64,000 bases of DNA from Chryseobacterium sp. E1 (GCA_019203745.1 CP078104.1:4836001-4900000); one strand, 5' to 3'; positions 43,281 to 54,095 are shown, counted from the first letter of the stretch. Program-made: numbers and translations. The notes: a model not told the origin generated them from the letters alone.

Positions 43281-45680
43281 TATCTCTGAATATGCAGAAA
43301 AGATAAACTATACATCGCTTATCAACTGCTACCTGAAAGAATTTACCAACTGGAACCGGTACCTTGGTATTCCAAAATATGACGAAGGCATTGCTGTTTA
43401 CCTGAAGGAAACCCCTACGAATCTTCATATCCGCATCGATTTTTCTTCAATAGGATGCGATGTGTATATTCCTGTTGTTTACTTTTCAGAAAGCGGAAGA
43501 CATCTTTTTGATTTTCCTGTTCTGATGAGAACTCTGAAGACTGATGAAGTTTCTGAACTGGATGTTTACGGATTTATGACCCTTACCGCAGAATATGCAA
43601 AAGAAATTCATCCGGGAATTGATGCTGCGAATGTTTTAGAAAGATTAAACAACAGTATTGATAACCTGACAGAATATCTGTATCATTCCCTGCACACTAA
43701 AAAAACGATCAATGATCTGGAAATGTCTTTTATTGAGGCAGAACAGTCTCTGATCTTAGGCCATATCCTTCATCCGGTTCCAAAATCGAAACAGGGGTTC
43801 GTTGGTGAGGATCTGTTGAAATATTCTCCGGAAACTTCGGGAAGATTCCAGCTGTTCTATTTCCTTGTCAATCCGGAAAATATGATTGAAAAAAATGCAG
43901 ATGGAGAACTTGTGAGCAAAGAATTGGCTGAAAAGATCTACCCAACCCTTAATCCGGAACATAAAAAGCTCTGGGATCAGCATCCGGAATACCATATTTT
44001 ACCAATGCATCCATGGGAAGCAGATTATCTTATGGGACAGGAAAACGTACAGATCATGGAAGAGCAGGGAATTCTTTTCGCTCTGGGACATTATGGAGAT
44101 TACTTCACTCCTACTTCGTCAGTAAGAACGGTCTACAATGAAGACAATAAATGGATGTTTAAGTTTTCCCTTCATGTAAAAATCACCAACTCCGAAAGAA
44201 TTAACCTGTATCCGGAGCTTCACCGTGGCTATGACATCAGCATGCTTCTGAAAACAGATTGGGGAAAAAATCTCCAGAAAGATTTCCCGGAAATAGATTT
44301 TATGGTAGATCCTGCCTTTATGGCGGTTACTTTCAATGGAAAAGTCATTAACGGGTTTAATATCAGCATCAGAAGAAACCCATTCCAGGGAGAACAGAAG
44401 AATAAAAATGTAACGCTTTTGGCTGCACTATGCCAGGACGGTATTCTTGGAAAGCCTTCAAGACTTCAGAATATTATTACCACTACAGCTGAAAAGCTTG
44501 GACAATCTGTAGAGAAGATTGCTGTAGAATGGTTCAAGCAATACCTTCATCTTTGTGTGAGACCTATTGTCAGAATTCTGAATACTTACGGGCTGGCTTG
44601 TGAATTTCACCAGCAGAATGTAATGATAGAACTGGATAAAAACGGTTTCCCGGCAAAGATTTATTTCAGAGATAATCAGGGATTTTTCTTTAGAGAAGGA
44701 AGAAAAGATATGGTTTCTGCTGCTCTTCCCGGTATTGCAGAAGAAAGTCAGTCGATTATTGATGAAGAATCATTAGCCCCGAAATATACCTATTATCTGG
44801 TTACCAACAATATCCTTGGGGTTGTAAATGCTTTGGGTTGCAACAGATTAGCAGATGAAAAGAAACTGATCGATCTTGTATATAAAGCATTTAAAGAACT
44901 TGAAAATGAAGATGAAACCGGCCTGGTAAGCTATATTACGAATAAAAGAAACTGGTATACAAAAGGAAACCTGATCACGAGCCTGCAGAACATCAACGAA
45001 GCAGATGAATCACTTGAATATCCTGCTGTTTTTCTGGATACACCGAATCCTCTTAATAAATATTTCTACAGCCAGCAGCTGATCAAACCAACTACCACTG
45101 AAACAGTATATTCCCGTCATTTTGAGGATGAAAATATCACCATCAGCATCAGACCTTTTGATATAGACCGTGATTTTGAAATGGTTCATGAGTGGTTTAA
45201 TATGGAGCATGCCAAGCCGTACTGGAAAATGGATGGCCCAAAAGGGATCTTGAACTTTGGTTCAGAACAATTCTTCCCAGTGACGAACAGCATAGTTTTA
45301 TCGGAGAGATAAATGGAGTTCCTCAGTTCAGTTTTGAACCTTACTGGCCGATGAGAGATATTGTGGGTGCTTATTATGATTCACTTCCTTCAGATTACGG
45401 AACACACTTCTTTGTTGCTGAAACCCGTAAAGATAAAAAGTACTCTTTTGAGTCCTTTCAGGTTGCTTTAGATTATATTTTTTCTCTTCCGGAAGTTGGT
45501 AAATGTATTGGAGAAGCTTCTGTAGAGGCCGTTCCTACAGACAGGCTGATTACCAGATTGGGATATACAAGAGAAGGAGTGATTACCATGCCTCATAAAA
45601 CAGCATATCTTACTTTCTGTACCCGTGAAAATTACTGGGAAAAGTGTCCTGAAAGCAGACTGGAAACAAATAATGCTTAA
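43258..45680 (+). CDS. NIS siderophore synthetase (IucA/IucC family) fused to C-terminal acyltransferase (one frameshift)
   Basis: ATG 43258, about 805 residues. Residues 1-600 form an IucA/IucC synthetase: GHILHPVPKSKQGF, ILPMHPWEADYL, PTSSVRTVY, KFSLHVKITNSERIN, and FHQQNVMIELDKNGFPAKIYFRDNQG (split motifs for ATP and carboxylate binding). From about residue 620 a GNAT/AlcB acyltransferase follows (ITISIRPFDIDRDFEMVHEW, NMEHAKPYWKM, YPMRDIVGAYY-like segment, TDRLITRLGYTREGV). A G-run break near 45243 lies inside the second domain, not at the junction, so the fusion is real. The acyltransferase would acylate an N-hydroxylated diamine and the synthetase would join units, as in bisucaberin or desferrioxamine assembly. 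Confidence 0.92.
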
Positions 45681-45710
45681 TGAGTAATAGCTTTCATCAT
45701 GAGCTTCTGT

Positions 45711-45760
45711 CTCGCAGATTATACAGATTTCACGTAAAAAGTAATTTTAAAATCTGCGAG
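45711..45760. repeat. CTCGCAGATT inverted repeat
   Basis: CTCGCAGATT (45711-45720) and AATCTGCGAG (45751-45760) form an exact 10-bp inverted repeat with a 30-base loop. A related AATCTGCGAG word occurs near 52316. It looks like a dispersed intergenic element. Confidence 0.5.
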
Positions 45761-45772
45761 AATTAAATATAC

Positions 45773-45815
45773 AAGGCTTCGGCTCCGTTCAGCTGAAATA
45801 AGCTGAAGCCTTTTT
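45773..45815 (+). terminator. Hairpin terminator inside the siderophore locus
   Basis: AAGGCTTCGGC and GCTGAAGCCTTTTT form a 10-11-bp stem with one wobble and an 18-base loop, followed by T5. It sits between the NIS synthetase and monooxygenase genes, so it may reduce read-through and set lower expression of the downstream genes. Confidence 0.65.
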
Positions 45816-45842
45816 AATATTAACTTATAAAAACAAAATACA

Positions 45843-47159
45843 TTGGAAAATAATAAAATATATGATATTATAGGGATCGGGATTGGTCCTTTTAATCTGG
45901 GCTTAGCAGCACTTCTTGAGCCGGTAGAAAGTATTTCAGCACTCTTTCTTGATCAAGCAGAAGGTTTTGACTGGCATCCGGGACTGATGCTGGATAATGC
46001 TACATTACAGGTTCCTTTTATGGCAGACCTCGTCACCATGGCCGATCCGAAAAGTAAATACAGCTTTCTCAATTTTTTAAAGGAGACTGACCGTCTGTAT
46101 AAATTTTACATCAGAGAAGATTTTTTTATTTTAAGAAAAGAATACAACCTGTACTGCCAGTGGGCGGCTGATCAGCTTCAGAGCTGTCTGTTCGGGAAAA
46201 AGTGGAGAATATTCATTTTAACGAAACAGAACAGTTATTCCTCATCGATGTTCTGGATCTTAAAAATAATGATGTAACGAAATATACCGCCAAAAAGATT
46301 GTATTAGGAACAGGTACCCAACCCAATCTTCCTGCTTTTATGGAAGGTAAGAACTTCCCGAATGTTATACATACTTCTGAGTACCTGAATCATAAGGAAG
46401 ATATTCTGAGTGCGGATTCTGTTTCAATCATCGGTTCCGGGCAGAGTGCGGCGGAAATATTTCAGGATCTTCTTCCGGAAACTGAAGATGGTATTTTCAT
46501 GAGCTGGTTTACAAGGCCGGACCGTTTTTTCCTATGGAATATTCCAAACTAACGCTTGAGCTGACTTCTCCGGAATATGTGGATCATTTTTACAATATGC
46601 CGTCTTCACAACGGAAATCTGTCCTGGCTAAGCAGCCACCACTTTATAAAGGAATCAATTTTGAGCTGATCAATGATATTTTTGATACCCTATACGGAAT
46701 GAGCGTTGGTAATACCCCTTTAAACGTTGCTTTAAAACCAAGCTGCCAGTTGGATGGTATTGCACCCGAAGGGAATTCATATGCACTCAATTTTACCCAT
46801 GTGCAGGATCATGCAACTTTCACTCATATTTCAGATTATGTCATTCTGGCTACAGGTTACAAATATAAAGAGCCTAAGTTCCTGAAAGGCATTGAAAACC
46901 TGATCCAGCGAACTGAGGATGGATTGTTCGAGGTAAGCCGTTATTACACCATCGACGAGGCTGAAAACATTTTTGTACAGAATGCAGAGCTTCATACGCA
47001 TGGTTTTGTGACACCGGACCTGGGAATGGGAGCTTACAGAAATGCACTGATCATCAATGCTGTTGCAGGAAGAGAGGTGTATAAGGTAGAAAAAGAATTG
47101 CTTTTCAGGAGTTTAATACCCAAAAACATGGACCGCAAAACATTCATCCTAGAAGGTGA
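45843..47159 (+). CDS. Lysine/ornithine (diamine) N-monooxygenase of siderophore synthesis (three frameshifts)
   Basis: The start is TTG 45843 (ENNKIYDIIGIGIGPFNLGL, the FAD motif), with no ATG nearby. FDWHPGLMLDNATLQVPFMA and SKYSFLNFLKETDRLYKFY are classic IucD/PvdA/DesB sequences, and VSIIGSGQSAAEIFQDLL binds NADPH. Breaks near 46200, 46533 and 47095 are bridged. With the last one, the natural C-terminus VEKEIAFQEF is restored and the gene stops at 47159; without it the frame appears falsely fused to the next gene. It N-hydroxylates the diamine to create the hydroxamate precursor. Confidence 0.9.
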
Positions 47160-48473
47160 TACGAAAAAGGTCATGTGGGAGACTTCATGGCCTGCCGTTG
47201 CGGCTATTGTCCTGTATGGAATCAACAATTTTCTGGATGCTATTTTTGTGGGCTACCTTATCAATACGCAGGCTTTGGCAGCTGTTGGGATGGCCTATCC
47301 CCTGTCGCAGATTGTTCTGGGATTCGGAAGACTTGCCGGAACCGGTGCCGGAGCTGCTGTAAGCATATGGATCGGGGAAAATAATCAGGATAAGCTGTAC
47401 AGGTTATTTGGGAGTTTCAATGTTCTTTGTATCTTCTTTTCATTGCTGTGTACTATTCCGGCTTACATATTTGCCCATGAATTAATGGCTATGATGGGGG
47501 CAAAAGGAGACCTTCAGACCATTGCAGTGGAATACTTCCGGGTAACACTCATCGGAACGGTTTTCTGGATCTACGGTCTGGCTTTGAATATGCTGGTGAG
47601 AGCAGAAGGAAAGATGAAAACCGCTGCTGTAATGATCACGGCAGGACTTATTATTGATATTATCCTGAAACCCGTTTTCATTTCTGTATTCGGATGGGGT
47701 GTTTCCGGTGCGGCATGGGCCACCAATTGCGGAATGCTGATCTATTCATTGCTGGGGTTTTATTATTATGCTCAGGGAAAAAGCTCGTTTTCAACCCGAT
47801 GGAAGTCTTTTTCCTATGATCCTGCTATTGGAAAAAGAATCTTAAAACTGGGGCTTCCTGAAATGATCCTTTCTGTGATGGGAGTCATTCAGAGTATTAT
47901 CATATTCAATGCGATTGCAGCATACGGAACGGAAAAAGACATTTCTTTTTTACGGTTCTGAACAGGTTTTTCCTGTTTCTGCTCACTCCATTATTCGGAT
48001 TGATGCGGGGATTACAGCCTGTGGTGGGGATCAATTTTGGCGCAGGGCAGTTTAACAGGGCCGGTAAATTTCTGAGAACGTATATTTTCGCCGGTGTCGG
48101 TATACTTTCGCCATTTTTTCTTGTGGCATTGATTTTTCCGGAGCAGTTGATTGGTTTGATGCTTCCAGGGTATTCTACAGAACATCATCAGATTATTGAT
48201 TTCAGGCTGTTTTTTTCCGTATTGCCATTGCTTCCGGTTACAGTGTTGGCACTCTCCTATTATCCGGCAGTGAACCAGAGCAAGAAGGCCAGCTTCCTGG
48301 TTTTTCTTCGCCAGGTTATCCTGTACATTCCGCTGATGCTGATTCTACCGCATTATTTTGGAATCAAAAGCATTTATTGGGGAAGTGCACTGATAGAACT
48401 TGTTGTAGGAATTGTGACATTATTCTTACTTAAAAACTATAAGATGAAGGTGAATGAAGTGAGAACTTGTTAG
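47128..48473 (+). CDS. MATE family efflux transporter, probable siderophore exporter (frameshift near 47955)
   Basis: ATG 47128 (MDRKTFILEGDTKKVMWET) overlaps the monooxygenase by 32 bases. Twelve hydrophobic segments, with the MATE hallmark PLSQIVLGFGRLAGTGAGAA in helix 2-3 and RGLQPVVGINFGAGQFNRA at the start of the second half. A compound frame break near 47950-47962 is bridged. About 445 residues. Its place as last gene of the siderophore operon, translationally coupled to the N-monooxygenase, suggests it secretes the finished siderophore by cation antiport. Confidence 0.88.
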
Positions 48474-48490
48474 ATTTAATTTTTTATTAA

Positions 48491-48525
48491 ACAGCTTGAT
48501 ATAAAGTTTATATCAAGCTGTTTTT
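48491..48525 (+). terminator. Terminator of the siderophore operon
   Basis: A perfect 13-bp stem, ACAGCTTGATATA and TATATCAAGCTGT with an AAGTT loop, is followed by TTTTATTTT, 18 bases after the MATE stop. The convergent esterase gene ends at 48547, so it may serve both strands. Confidence 0.9.
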
Positions 48526-48546
48526 ATTTTAAGATAGTGAAAATAC

Positions 48547-49417
48547 CTACTTCTGCCTGTTAAAAAAATTCCACATATATTCATTAAAGTCAATTTCCTT
48601 TGAGGTGAGACCAATAGGAAGTCCGATATTAAAATCATCGGCTCCCGGCCAGGTGTGTCCTCCATTTTCTATAGAAATCAGCGTTATATATTTGTTCCCG
48701 GCTTTTATTTCCCTGATCTCCGCAGAAGTCTGATCATTTTTATCTTTATTAATGACCGTGGTAATTTCTTTTTCTTTTTTACATTGGTTGGCTGCCAGAA
48801 TTGATAAGAGCGCCGGGCAGATAAGTATCCATGGTCTTTTCCGTCATAGCTTACAATAGCATCAGATTTTCCATGTACCATCAGAACCCCTATTTCTTTT
48901 CTGTTTTGATGATAATAAGCTACAGAATCCGGAACTGTAGCTCCTGCCGTGGCAATTGCTGAAAACCTGTGGGGAAGTTCAGCCGCAATCCGGTGACAGA
49001 AAAAACCACCTCTGGATAATCCGGCAGCATACACCTTTTGAGAATTAACAGCATAGTCTTTCTCGATCTGATTCAGTAGTGCTTCTATAAATCCGATATC
49101 ATCTGTTCCTTTTTATAAGACATTCCGAAGCCGACATTCCAGTCTTCTTTGATTCCTTTGGGATATACTGCAATAAAGCCGTGTTGGTCCGCTGTTTTGT
49201 TCATTTGGGTATACAGCATATGTTCAGCCGGGGTCATTCCGCCGCCGTGGAAGTTGAAAACCACAGGATATTTCTTTCCGGTTGCTGTTTCATATCCTTT
49301 TGGAGTATAAATAATATATTTTCTCTTTACATCATTATGCTGCAGGGTTTTAGTCTGTCCGGACAGGGCATAAGAACAGCATGCTGTAAAAAACAGCAGT
49401 ATACATTTTAAGGTCAT
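48547..49417 (-). CDS. Secreted PHB-depolymerase/LpqC-like alpha/beta hydrolase (frameshifted)
   Basis: ATG 49417 with signal peptide (MTLKCILLFFTACCSYALSG). VVFNFHGGGMTPAEHMLY is the oxyanion strand, AAGLSRGGFFCHRIAAE holds the GxSxG nucleophile, VLMVHGKSDAIVSYDG the acid residue, and ENGGHTWPGADDFN the catalytic His. Breaks near 49090 and 48770 are bridged; about 285 residues. It resembles COG3509 esterases that act on polyesters or acylated polysaccharides. The substrate is unknown. It is the first of two secreted esterases flanking the sigma-factor genes. Confidence 0.85.
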
Positions 49418-49495
49418 AGTATATTGTTTTAGGTTATTGAAGTAAGGAAAGTAAAGTCTGAAAACTACTTGAAATATTTTCCAGCTGCCTGGATT

Positions 49496-50080
49496 TTATT
49501 GTATCTCCTTAAGAAGTCTTTCAATGGTATTGATGAATACCGTTGAGTTTTTCACATTCTTTTTTTTATAGAACGGATGAATGATCAGCCAGATGGCCAT
49601 GTTGAAGATTATCAGTAATATGAAAGTGATCAAAAGCCATTTTTCAGAAGTTAATAAGGTCTCAAAAAGTAAAGAAAAATGGCAATTGTAACCCATGTGC
49701 TGCTGAGGGATGACACAATAATTCTTTTATTTTCATCCTTTATCCGTTCATCCCTGATATTATTGAGAAATTCATGACCGTTAAGCAGGTATTCTTTCTG
49801 GTGATACCGTATGGATTTCCATGAATAATAGAGCAGAAAACAGCCGGTAAAAAGCAGAATAAATTCTGATACACTTTTATAAATACTGTTCAGATCATCT
49901 GTATAGATCACATAGGAAATGATGAAAAATGAAAATGCACCCACCCATAGATACCAACGTATTATCTGATCTTTCTTCTGTTTTCTTAGCAGTAAAACCT
50001 CTTTTTACAGCTTCAATATCGGGAGCCTGATGATCTCCTGAAAGCCATAAATCTTTAATATCATCAAAATTATCTTTCAT
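49496..50080 (-). CDS. Membrane protein encoded after the ECF sigma gene (two or three frameshifts)
   Basis: ATG 50080 opens a roughly 195-residue protein: an N-terminal soluble segment (DNFDDIKDLWLSGDHQAPDI) then four hydrophobic segments (AFSFFIISYVIYT, FILLFTGCFLLYYSW, TWVTIAIFLYFLF, LITFILLIIFNMAIWLII) and a basic tail. Breaks near 49975 and 49675 are bridged. The pairing with an ECF sigma factor and the cytoplasmic N-terminus suggest a sigma-modulating membrane partner. No zinc-binding anti-sigma motif is seen, so this is an inference. Confidence 0.65.
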
Positions 50081-50086
50081 ATGCTT

Positions 50087-50546
50087 TCATTTTTTTGATA
50101 GAATTTCTTTGATCCTGTAGATTTTAACCCTTACATTTGAGTAGCTTATTCCTATGATCTCTCCTATTTTCTCCTGAGAAATATCTTCCAGAAATAATCC
50201 TATGATCAGCCGGTCAATTTCAGAAAGTTCATTGATACAGACCCTCAGATGGATCAGTTTTTCATCTTCATGAATGGTTTCTGATGCTTCTATCTTTGTG
50301 AAATTATAATCTTTTTACTGCAGGACGGCGCTTTTCATTTTCAATCTGGCGAAGGCATTTATTGGTAGCGATCCTGAAAATCCATCCCGGAATATTAGTG
50401 TTATTTTTCAGGGTGCCCAGGTTTTCAAATACCGTGATGAATGTTTCCTGTGTAATATCTTTAGCCTTATCAGCATCATTGAAATATCCATGACAGAGTC
50501 TGAATATTTTGGGTGAATAAAGCTGATATAAGTTTTCGAAATCCAT
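50087..50546 (-). CDS. ECF-type RNA polymerase sigma factor (one frameshift)
   Basis: ATG 50546. Region 2: YQLYSPKIFRLCHGYFNDAD, KDITQETFITVFENL, WIFRIATNKCL. After a break in the A run near 50312, region 4: CINELSEIDRLIIGLFLEDI, SQEKIGEIIGISYSNVRVKI. About 150 residues. It would direct RNA polymerase to a small regulon, perhaps including the flanking membrane protein. It stops 7 bases before the membrane protein gene. Confidence 0.88.
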
Positions 50547-50688
50547 ATACCTTTAAAATACAAGGAATTGAAAAATGTTACACTCCATTGGCAAAAAGAA
50601 TGATAAGATGATGAAAATTTAATTCCGATATACATTGTAAATATTTGAAAAACTGCCTTATATATCATTTATATAAAGCAGTTTCTAT

Positions 50689-51497
50689 TTATCTGAAATA
50701 TTTATCAAATAAGGTTAATTGCTCGGAGAGTGATCTGCTCCAGTATTTATCATCGTGAATTCCTAAAGATTCTATGTAAAGATGCTGGATCTTTGATTCT
50801 GTAAGTCTTTTGTGAAAATTCCTGTTCATTCCGATCATCTGGACATCCTCCGTACCGCAATCGAAGATATAATGCTGGCCTGCTTCTGCCATGAGCTTAA
50901 TCTTAGAATCGGTAAGGAAAACCGGATTCATGGATAATAAAGGTCCCAATACCTTATCTACCATATATTTGGCATAGCCCTGTCCGAAAGAATTGAAATC
51001 CAGAGCACCGCATGAGCTTCCTACAATGCCGAAGGTTTTATTGTATATAACTCCGATGTTAGTAGCTCCATAACCTCCCATACTCCAGCCTAGAATTCCC
51101 CTGAATTTTTTTCAGCCTTCACCGGATAATTCTTATCAATAAATTCCACGAGTTCCTTTCCTATAAAGGTCTGATACTGTGAATCTTTAACAATAGGACT
51201 ATCTACATACCACGAACTGTAGTTACCATCCGGCAAAACATATATTGTCTTATATTCCTGGGCTTTCTGCACCAGATCAGGAATATCCTGTTTAATCGTC
51301 CTGTCCGGATTGCCGCTGAAACCATGAAGAATATATACAGATGGATAAGTGGTTTGCGGCTGAATATCCGGGGTAATAATGATTGTTTTGATCTTTTTGT
51401 TCATTCTGGGACTGAAGATTTCCTGATGAATGATTTTTTGCGCTGAAAGCTGAGTACAGACAGTCAGGACAATGACAATGTTGATTAACTTTTTCAT
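50689..51497 (-). CDS. Secreted alpha/beta hydrolase, esterase D family (one frameshift)
   Basis: ATG 51497 (MKKLINIVIVLTVCTQLSA, signal peptide) is preferred over an in-frame ATG at 51527. YPSVYILHGFSGNPDRTI is the oxyanion region, GILGWSMGGYGATNIG has the nucleophile Ser, CGTEDVQMIGMN the acid, and SLGIHDDKYWSRSL the His. The break near 51085 lies next to the nucleophile elbow. About 268 residues of the putative-esterase (PF00756-like) fold, related to S-formylglutathione hydrolases and feruloyl esterases. It is probably exported. Confidence 0.87.
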
Positions 51498-51632
51498 GTT
51501 GTAATAATGTTTAACGAATGATGGCATTCTATCAAAACACCTTTATAAATGTATGATGTTTTATTTTAAAACCAAACCTCGTTCCTGTTAATGATCTTAT
51601 AATAGAACAAAGATGTGGCAGAAAAAAATAAA

Positions 51633-51653
51633 AGCCTCAACATATGTTGAAGC
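51633..51653 (-). terminator. Terminator of the second Crp/Fnr gene
   Basis: AGCCTCAACA and TGTTGAAGCT pair around a TCAACATATGTTGA core. On the minus strand a T-rich run (TTTTATTTTTTT) follows, about 36 bases after the stop at 51689. Confidence 0.75.
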
Positions 51654-51688
51654 TTGTTCATTTATTTTTCTTTATATCTATGGTAAAT

Positions 51689-52263
51689 TTAACTAAGTTC
51701 CTTTCTGATCCTGCTCAATTGCGTAGGGGTGATGCCAAGATAAGAAGCGATCTGATTTTGTTTCAGCCGGTTGTATAGAGACCGGTTTTCAAGAAGGAAT
51801 AAATAACGTTGCTTTGCTGTTTCATATTTCAGAGAAACTTCTAACGGTTCTTTTTTACCACCCAGTTCTTTTCCAGGTAATGAATATGAAAAAGTGCAAG
51901 ATCATGATGTGTTTCAAGCAATTCCCGGTAGGCTTTTACCGGATATTGAATCACTGCGCAGTCTTCAAGTGCAATAATGCTGAATTCGCTCGGTTCATTT
52001 TTAATAATGGCCGCTGTAGAAGCTACAAAGCTGTTTTCTTCAAAGAAAATTTTATAAATGGAATCTCCTCCCTCATCTATAGTATAATACCCTACCAGTC
52101 CTGACTTTATGAAATAATAATACCTTGCCATATTTCCGGCTTCCAGAAGATGATCATTCTTACGGTATACTTCTTCCGTACAGATTTCTAATAGGGCATT
52201 GATTGTTTCATCTGATAGCGGATGATACTGACTGATTTGTTGTAAAAATTCTGACACATTCAT
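51689..52263 (-). CDS. Crp/Fnr family transcriptional regulator (one frameshift)
   Basis: ATG 52263, about 190 residues. The cyclic-nucleotide-binding-like domain has LLEAGNMARYYYFIKSGLVG and GDSIYKIFFEENSFVASTAA. After bridging an A-run break near 51850 (VKKEPLEVSL) the HTH reads ASYLGITPTQLSRIRKEL. The recognition helix has Q-L-S-R, lacking the Glu of FNR-type readers, so its DNA target probably differs from the regulator at 23.2 kb. Monocistronic; targets unknown. Confidence 0.88.
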
Positions 52264-52430
52264 TAGTTATTCATTCAAAAGAACATATAATTATGAAATT
52301 AAAGAAAATCTGCGTAATCTGCGAGACCATTTAATTGCCACTGATGCACAATAAATCATTACTTCATCAGTGACAAACATAACCACAGATATTTTAAAAA
52401 AGCTATTCCAGTATTTAGAAATTTTTATTT

Positions 52431-52950
52431 TCAATCCAGTATTTTCTTCATCATCAGATCCGTTTGCTCTTCTTCTCCAAGTCTGAAAATATGCTTATCA
52501 AACTCCACAAACCCGTTTTTTTATAAAAGTGTAATGCTCTCAGGTTTTCTTCCCAAACACCCAGCCATAGATAAGATTTATTAAGGTTTCCTGCCGTTTC
52601 TACGGCCTGGTCATAAAGAAGTTGTCCTACTTTTTTACCGTGATGGCTTTTCTTCACATAAATTCTTTCGATTTCAAGACTTTTTCATCCTGCAATTCAG
52701 TCTGAGCTTTTCCGGAATTTACTTTCAGATAGCCTACAGGTTCATCTTCTTCCCACGCAATATAAAACTGCGAATCCGGATTATTGAGTTCTGATTTTAT
52801 TTTTTCAGTATTAAAACTTTCCTCAAGATACTTCTTCATTGCTTCTTCAGAATTATCTGCTGAAAATGTTTCTGAAAAGGTCTGTATTCCCAGATTCTGT
52901 ATGATTTCCAGATCTTCCGATACTGCTTTATTGATGATAATTGATGCCAT
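52431..52950 (-). CDS. GNAT family N-acetyltransferase (two frameshifts)
   Basis: ATG 52950 (MASIIINKAVSEDLEIIQNL). The acetyl-CoA site is RIYVKKSHHGKKVGQLLYDQA (R/QxxGxG/A-like), followed by LWLGVWEENLRALHFYKK. Breaks near 52680 and 52520 are bridged; the C-terminus ends MMKKILD. About 172 residues. Its start abuts the nucleosidase stop (52952), so the two genes are coupled. The substrate is unknown. Confidence 0.87.
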
Positions 52951-52951
52951 T

Positions 52952-53544
52952 CTACTTTCGAATTTTATGAAAAAGGATTTTTTTAAATGCTTCCGCCGCC
53001 AGGTGTACCTGCACACTCCAGTCATCTGCTGCTTCACTTCCTGCATCGTCAGAAATATATTTTAAACATAAAAACGGAATGTTTTCCTGCTGGGCGATCA
53101 ATGCAAGAGGATACGCTTCCATATCCACGATATTATAATCTGTTTCTGAGTGGTTCATTTCAAAGCTGTCACCGCTTCCACAGATCCCTTCTTTCAAGGC
53201 ATCCATTTTAAGGCCATATTCCAAAACAGGAGGAACTCCGGATAGTGGTGTTTCATAGAGTTTAAATCCAAGCCCTCTTACATCCATATCCCTCTGAATA
53301 AATTTTGTGCAGCATACGACCTCTCCTTTATGAAAACCTTTGCTTCCGGCCGAACCTAAATTAACGATCAGCTTAGGCTTTCTGGTATGAATTTCTTTCG
53401 TAAGCTCAATCGCTGCATTCACTTTTCCGATGCCTGTAATTAATTTATTCTTTCCGTCAAATTCCTTTCCTGCTTCAGAATCCAATGCAAAAACAAAAGA
53501 GTGTCTGCCACTGGATACTGAAGTTCATTATTAATTTTTATCAT
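52952..53544 (-). CDS. MTA/SAH nucleosidase-like phosphorylase-superfamily protein (one frameshift)
   Basis: ATG 53544, with a T-run break near 53497 giving VADTLFVFALDSEAG. GIGKVNAAIELTKEI, KLIVNLGSAGSKGFHKGEVV, and YNIVDMEAYPLALIAQQENI (the MExE-like nucleoside contact) followed by FLCLKYISDDAGSEAADDW with the catalytic Asp are standard for the PNP/MTAN fold. About 197 residues, shorter than typical MTAN. It hydrolyses an adenosine-type nucleoside, probably methylthioadenosine or S-adenosylhomocysteine. Confidence 0.85.
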
Positions 53545-53617
53545 TGATATAGTAGATTTTTTCAGGTGTTATACTGAATGACAAAGATACGGCAGTTTTT
53601 CTGTGTTTGAACAAATA

Positions 53618-53989
53618 TTATGCTGTCTTCTCCTTCTGTCTTCTCGCGGTAAGAATGATAGATACAGGATAACCAATGATGAATATTGCCAGAGGAATCT
53701 GAAATAATAAGTAATTAAACTGTTCAAAGGGGACCTGTATTATTCTGCTTATCACAGGGGAAAGCATCATAAGAAAACTTAAAATTGCCGGTGGAACATT
53801 ATTTTTCCATTTTACCAGATTCAGAAGAATTCCGAATATTCCCAAAACAGCAAAAATCTGATCTAAATTCCCAAAATCAAAAGCAGTGAACAGCAACCAG
53901 ATAACCAATGGAATAGCAGTCATGGTTCCCATTAAAATTATGAATAAATAAGCAAGAATTGAAACGGTTTTCAGAATCGTTGCGGCCAT
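53618..53989 (-). CDS. Hypothetical membrane protein
   Basis: Intact, about 123 residues from ATG 53989. Four hydrophobic segments (SILAYLFIILMGTMTAI, IPLVIWLLFTAFDF, LDQIFAVLGIFGILLNLV, YLLFQIPLAIFIIGYP) and a basic C-terminus (ILTARRQKEKTA). No family is recognised. It is monocistronic between the nucleosidase and the DsbA-like gene. Confidence 0.7.
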   Translation of the reverse strand: MAATILKTVSILAYLFIILMGTMTAIPLVIWLLFTAFDFGNLDQIFAVLGIFGILLNLVKWKNNVPPAILSFLMMLSPVISRIIQVPFEQFNYLLFQIPLAIFIIGYPVSIILTARRQKEKTA

Positions 53990-54065
53990 TTTATATGGTT
54001 CTATTTTAAATGTAAATATTCTTGTGTTTCTAAATACAATCAAAAATAGAACATATTATACTAAA

Positions 54066-54095
54066 AACCCCAAAACAAGCATATGTTTTGGGGTT
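54066..54095 (-). terminator. Terminator of the FrnE-like gene
   Basis: A 12-bp perfect stem, AACCCCAAAACA and TGTTTTGGGGTT with a 6-base loop, lies 9 bases beyond the stop at 54105 and is followed by T-rich sequence on the minus strand. Confidence 0.88.

Noticed and set aside
46534..47961. Apparent fusion of an N-monooxygenase C-terminus to a MATE transporter
   Set aside because: One missing A near 47095 creates it. Adding it restores the normal monooxygenase ending VEKEIAFQEF and a separate MATE start at 47128.
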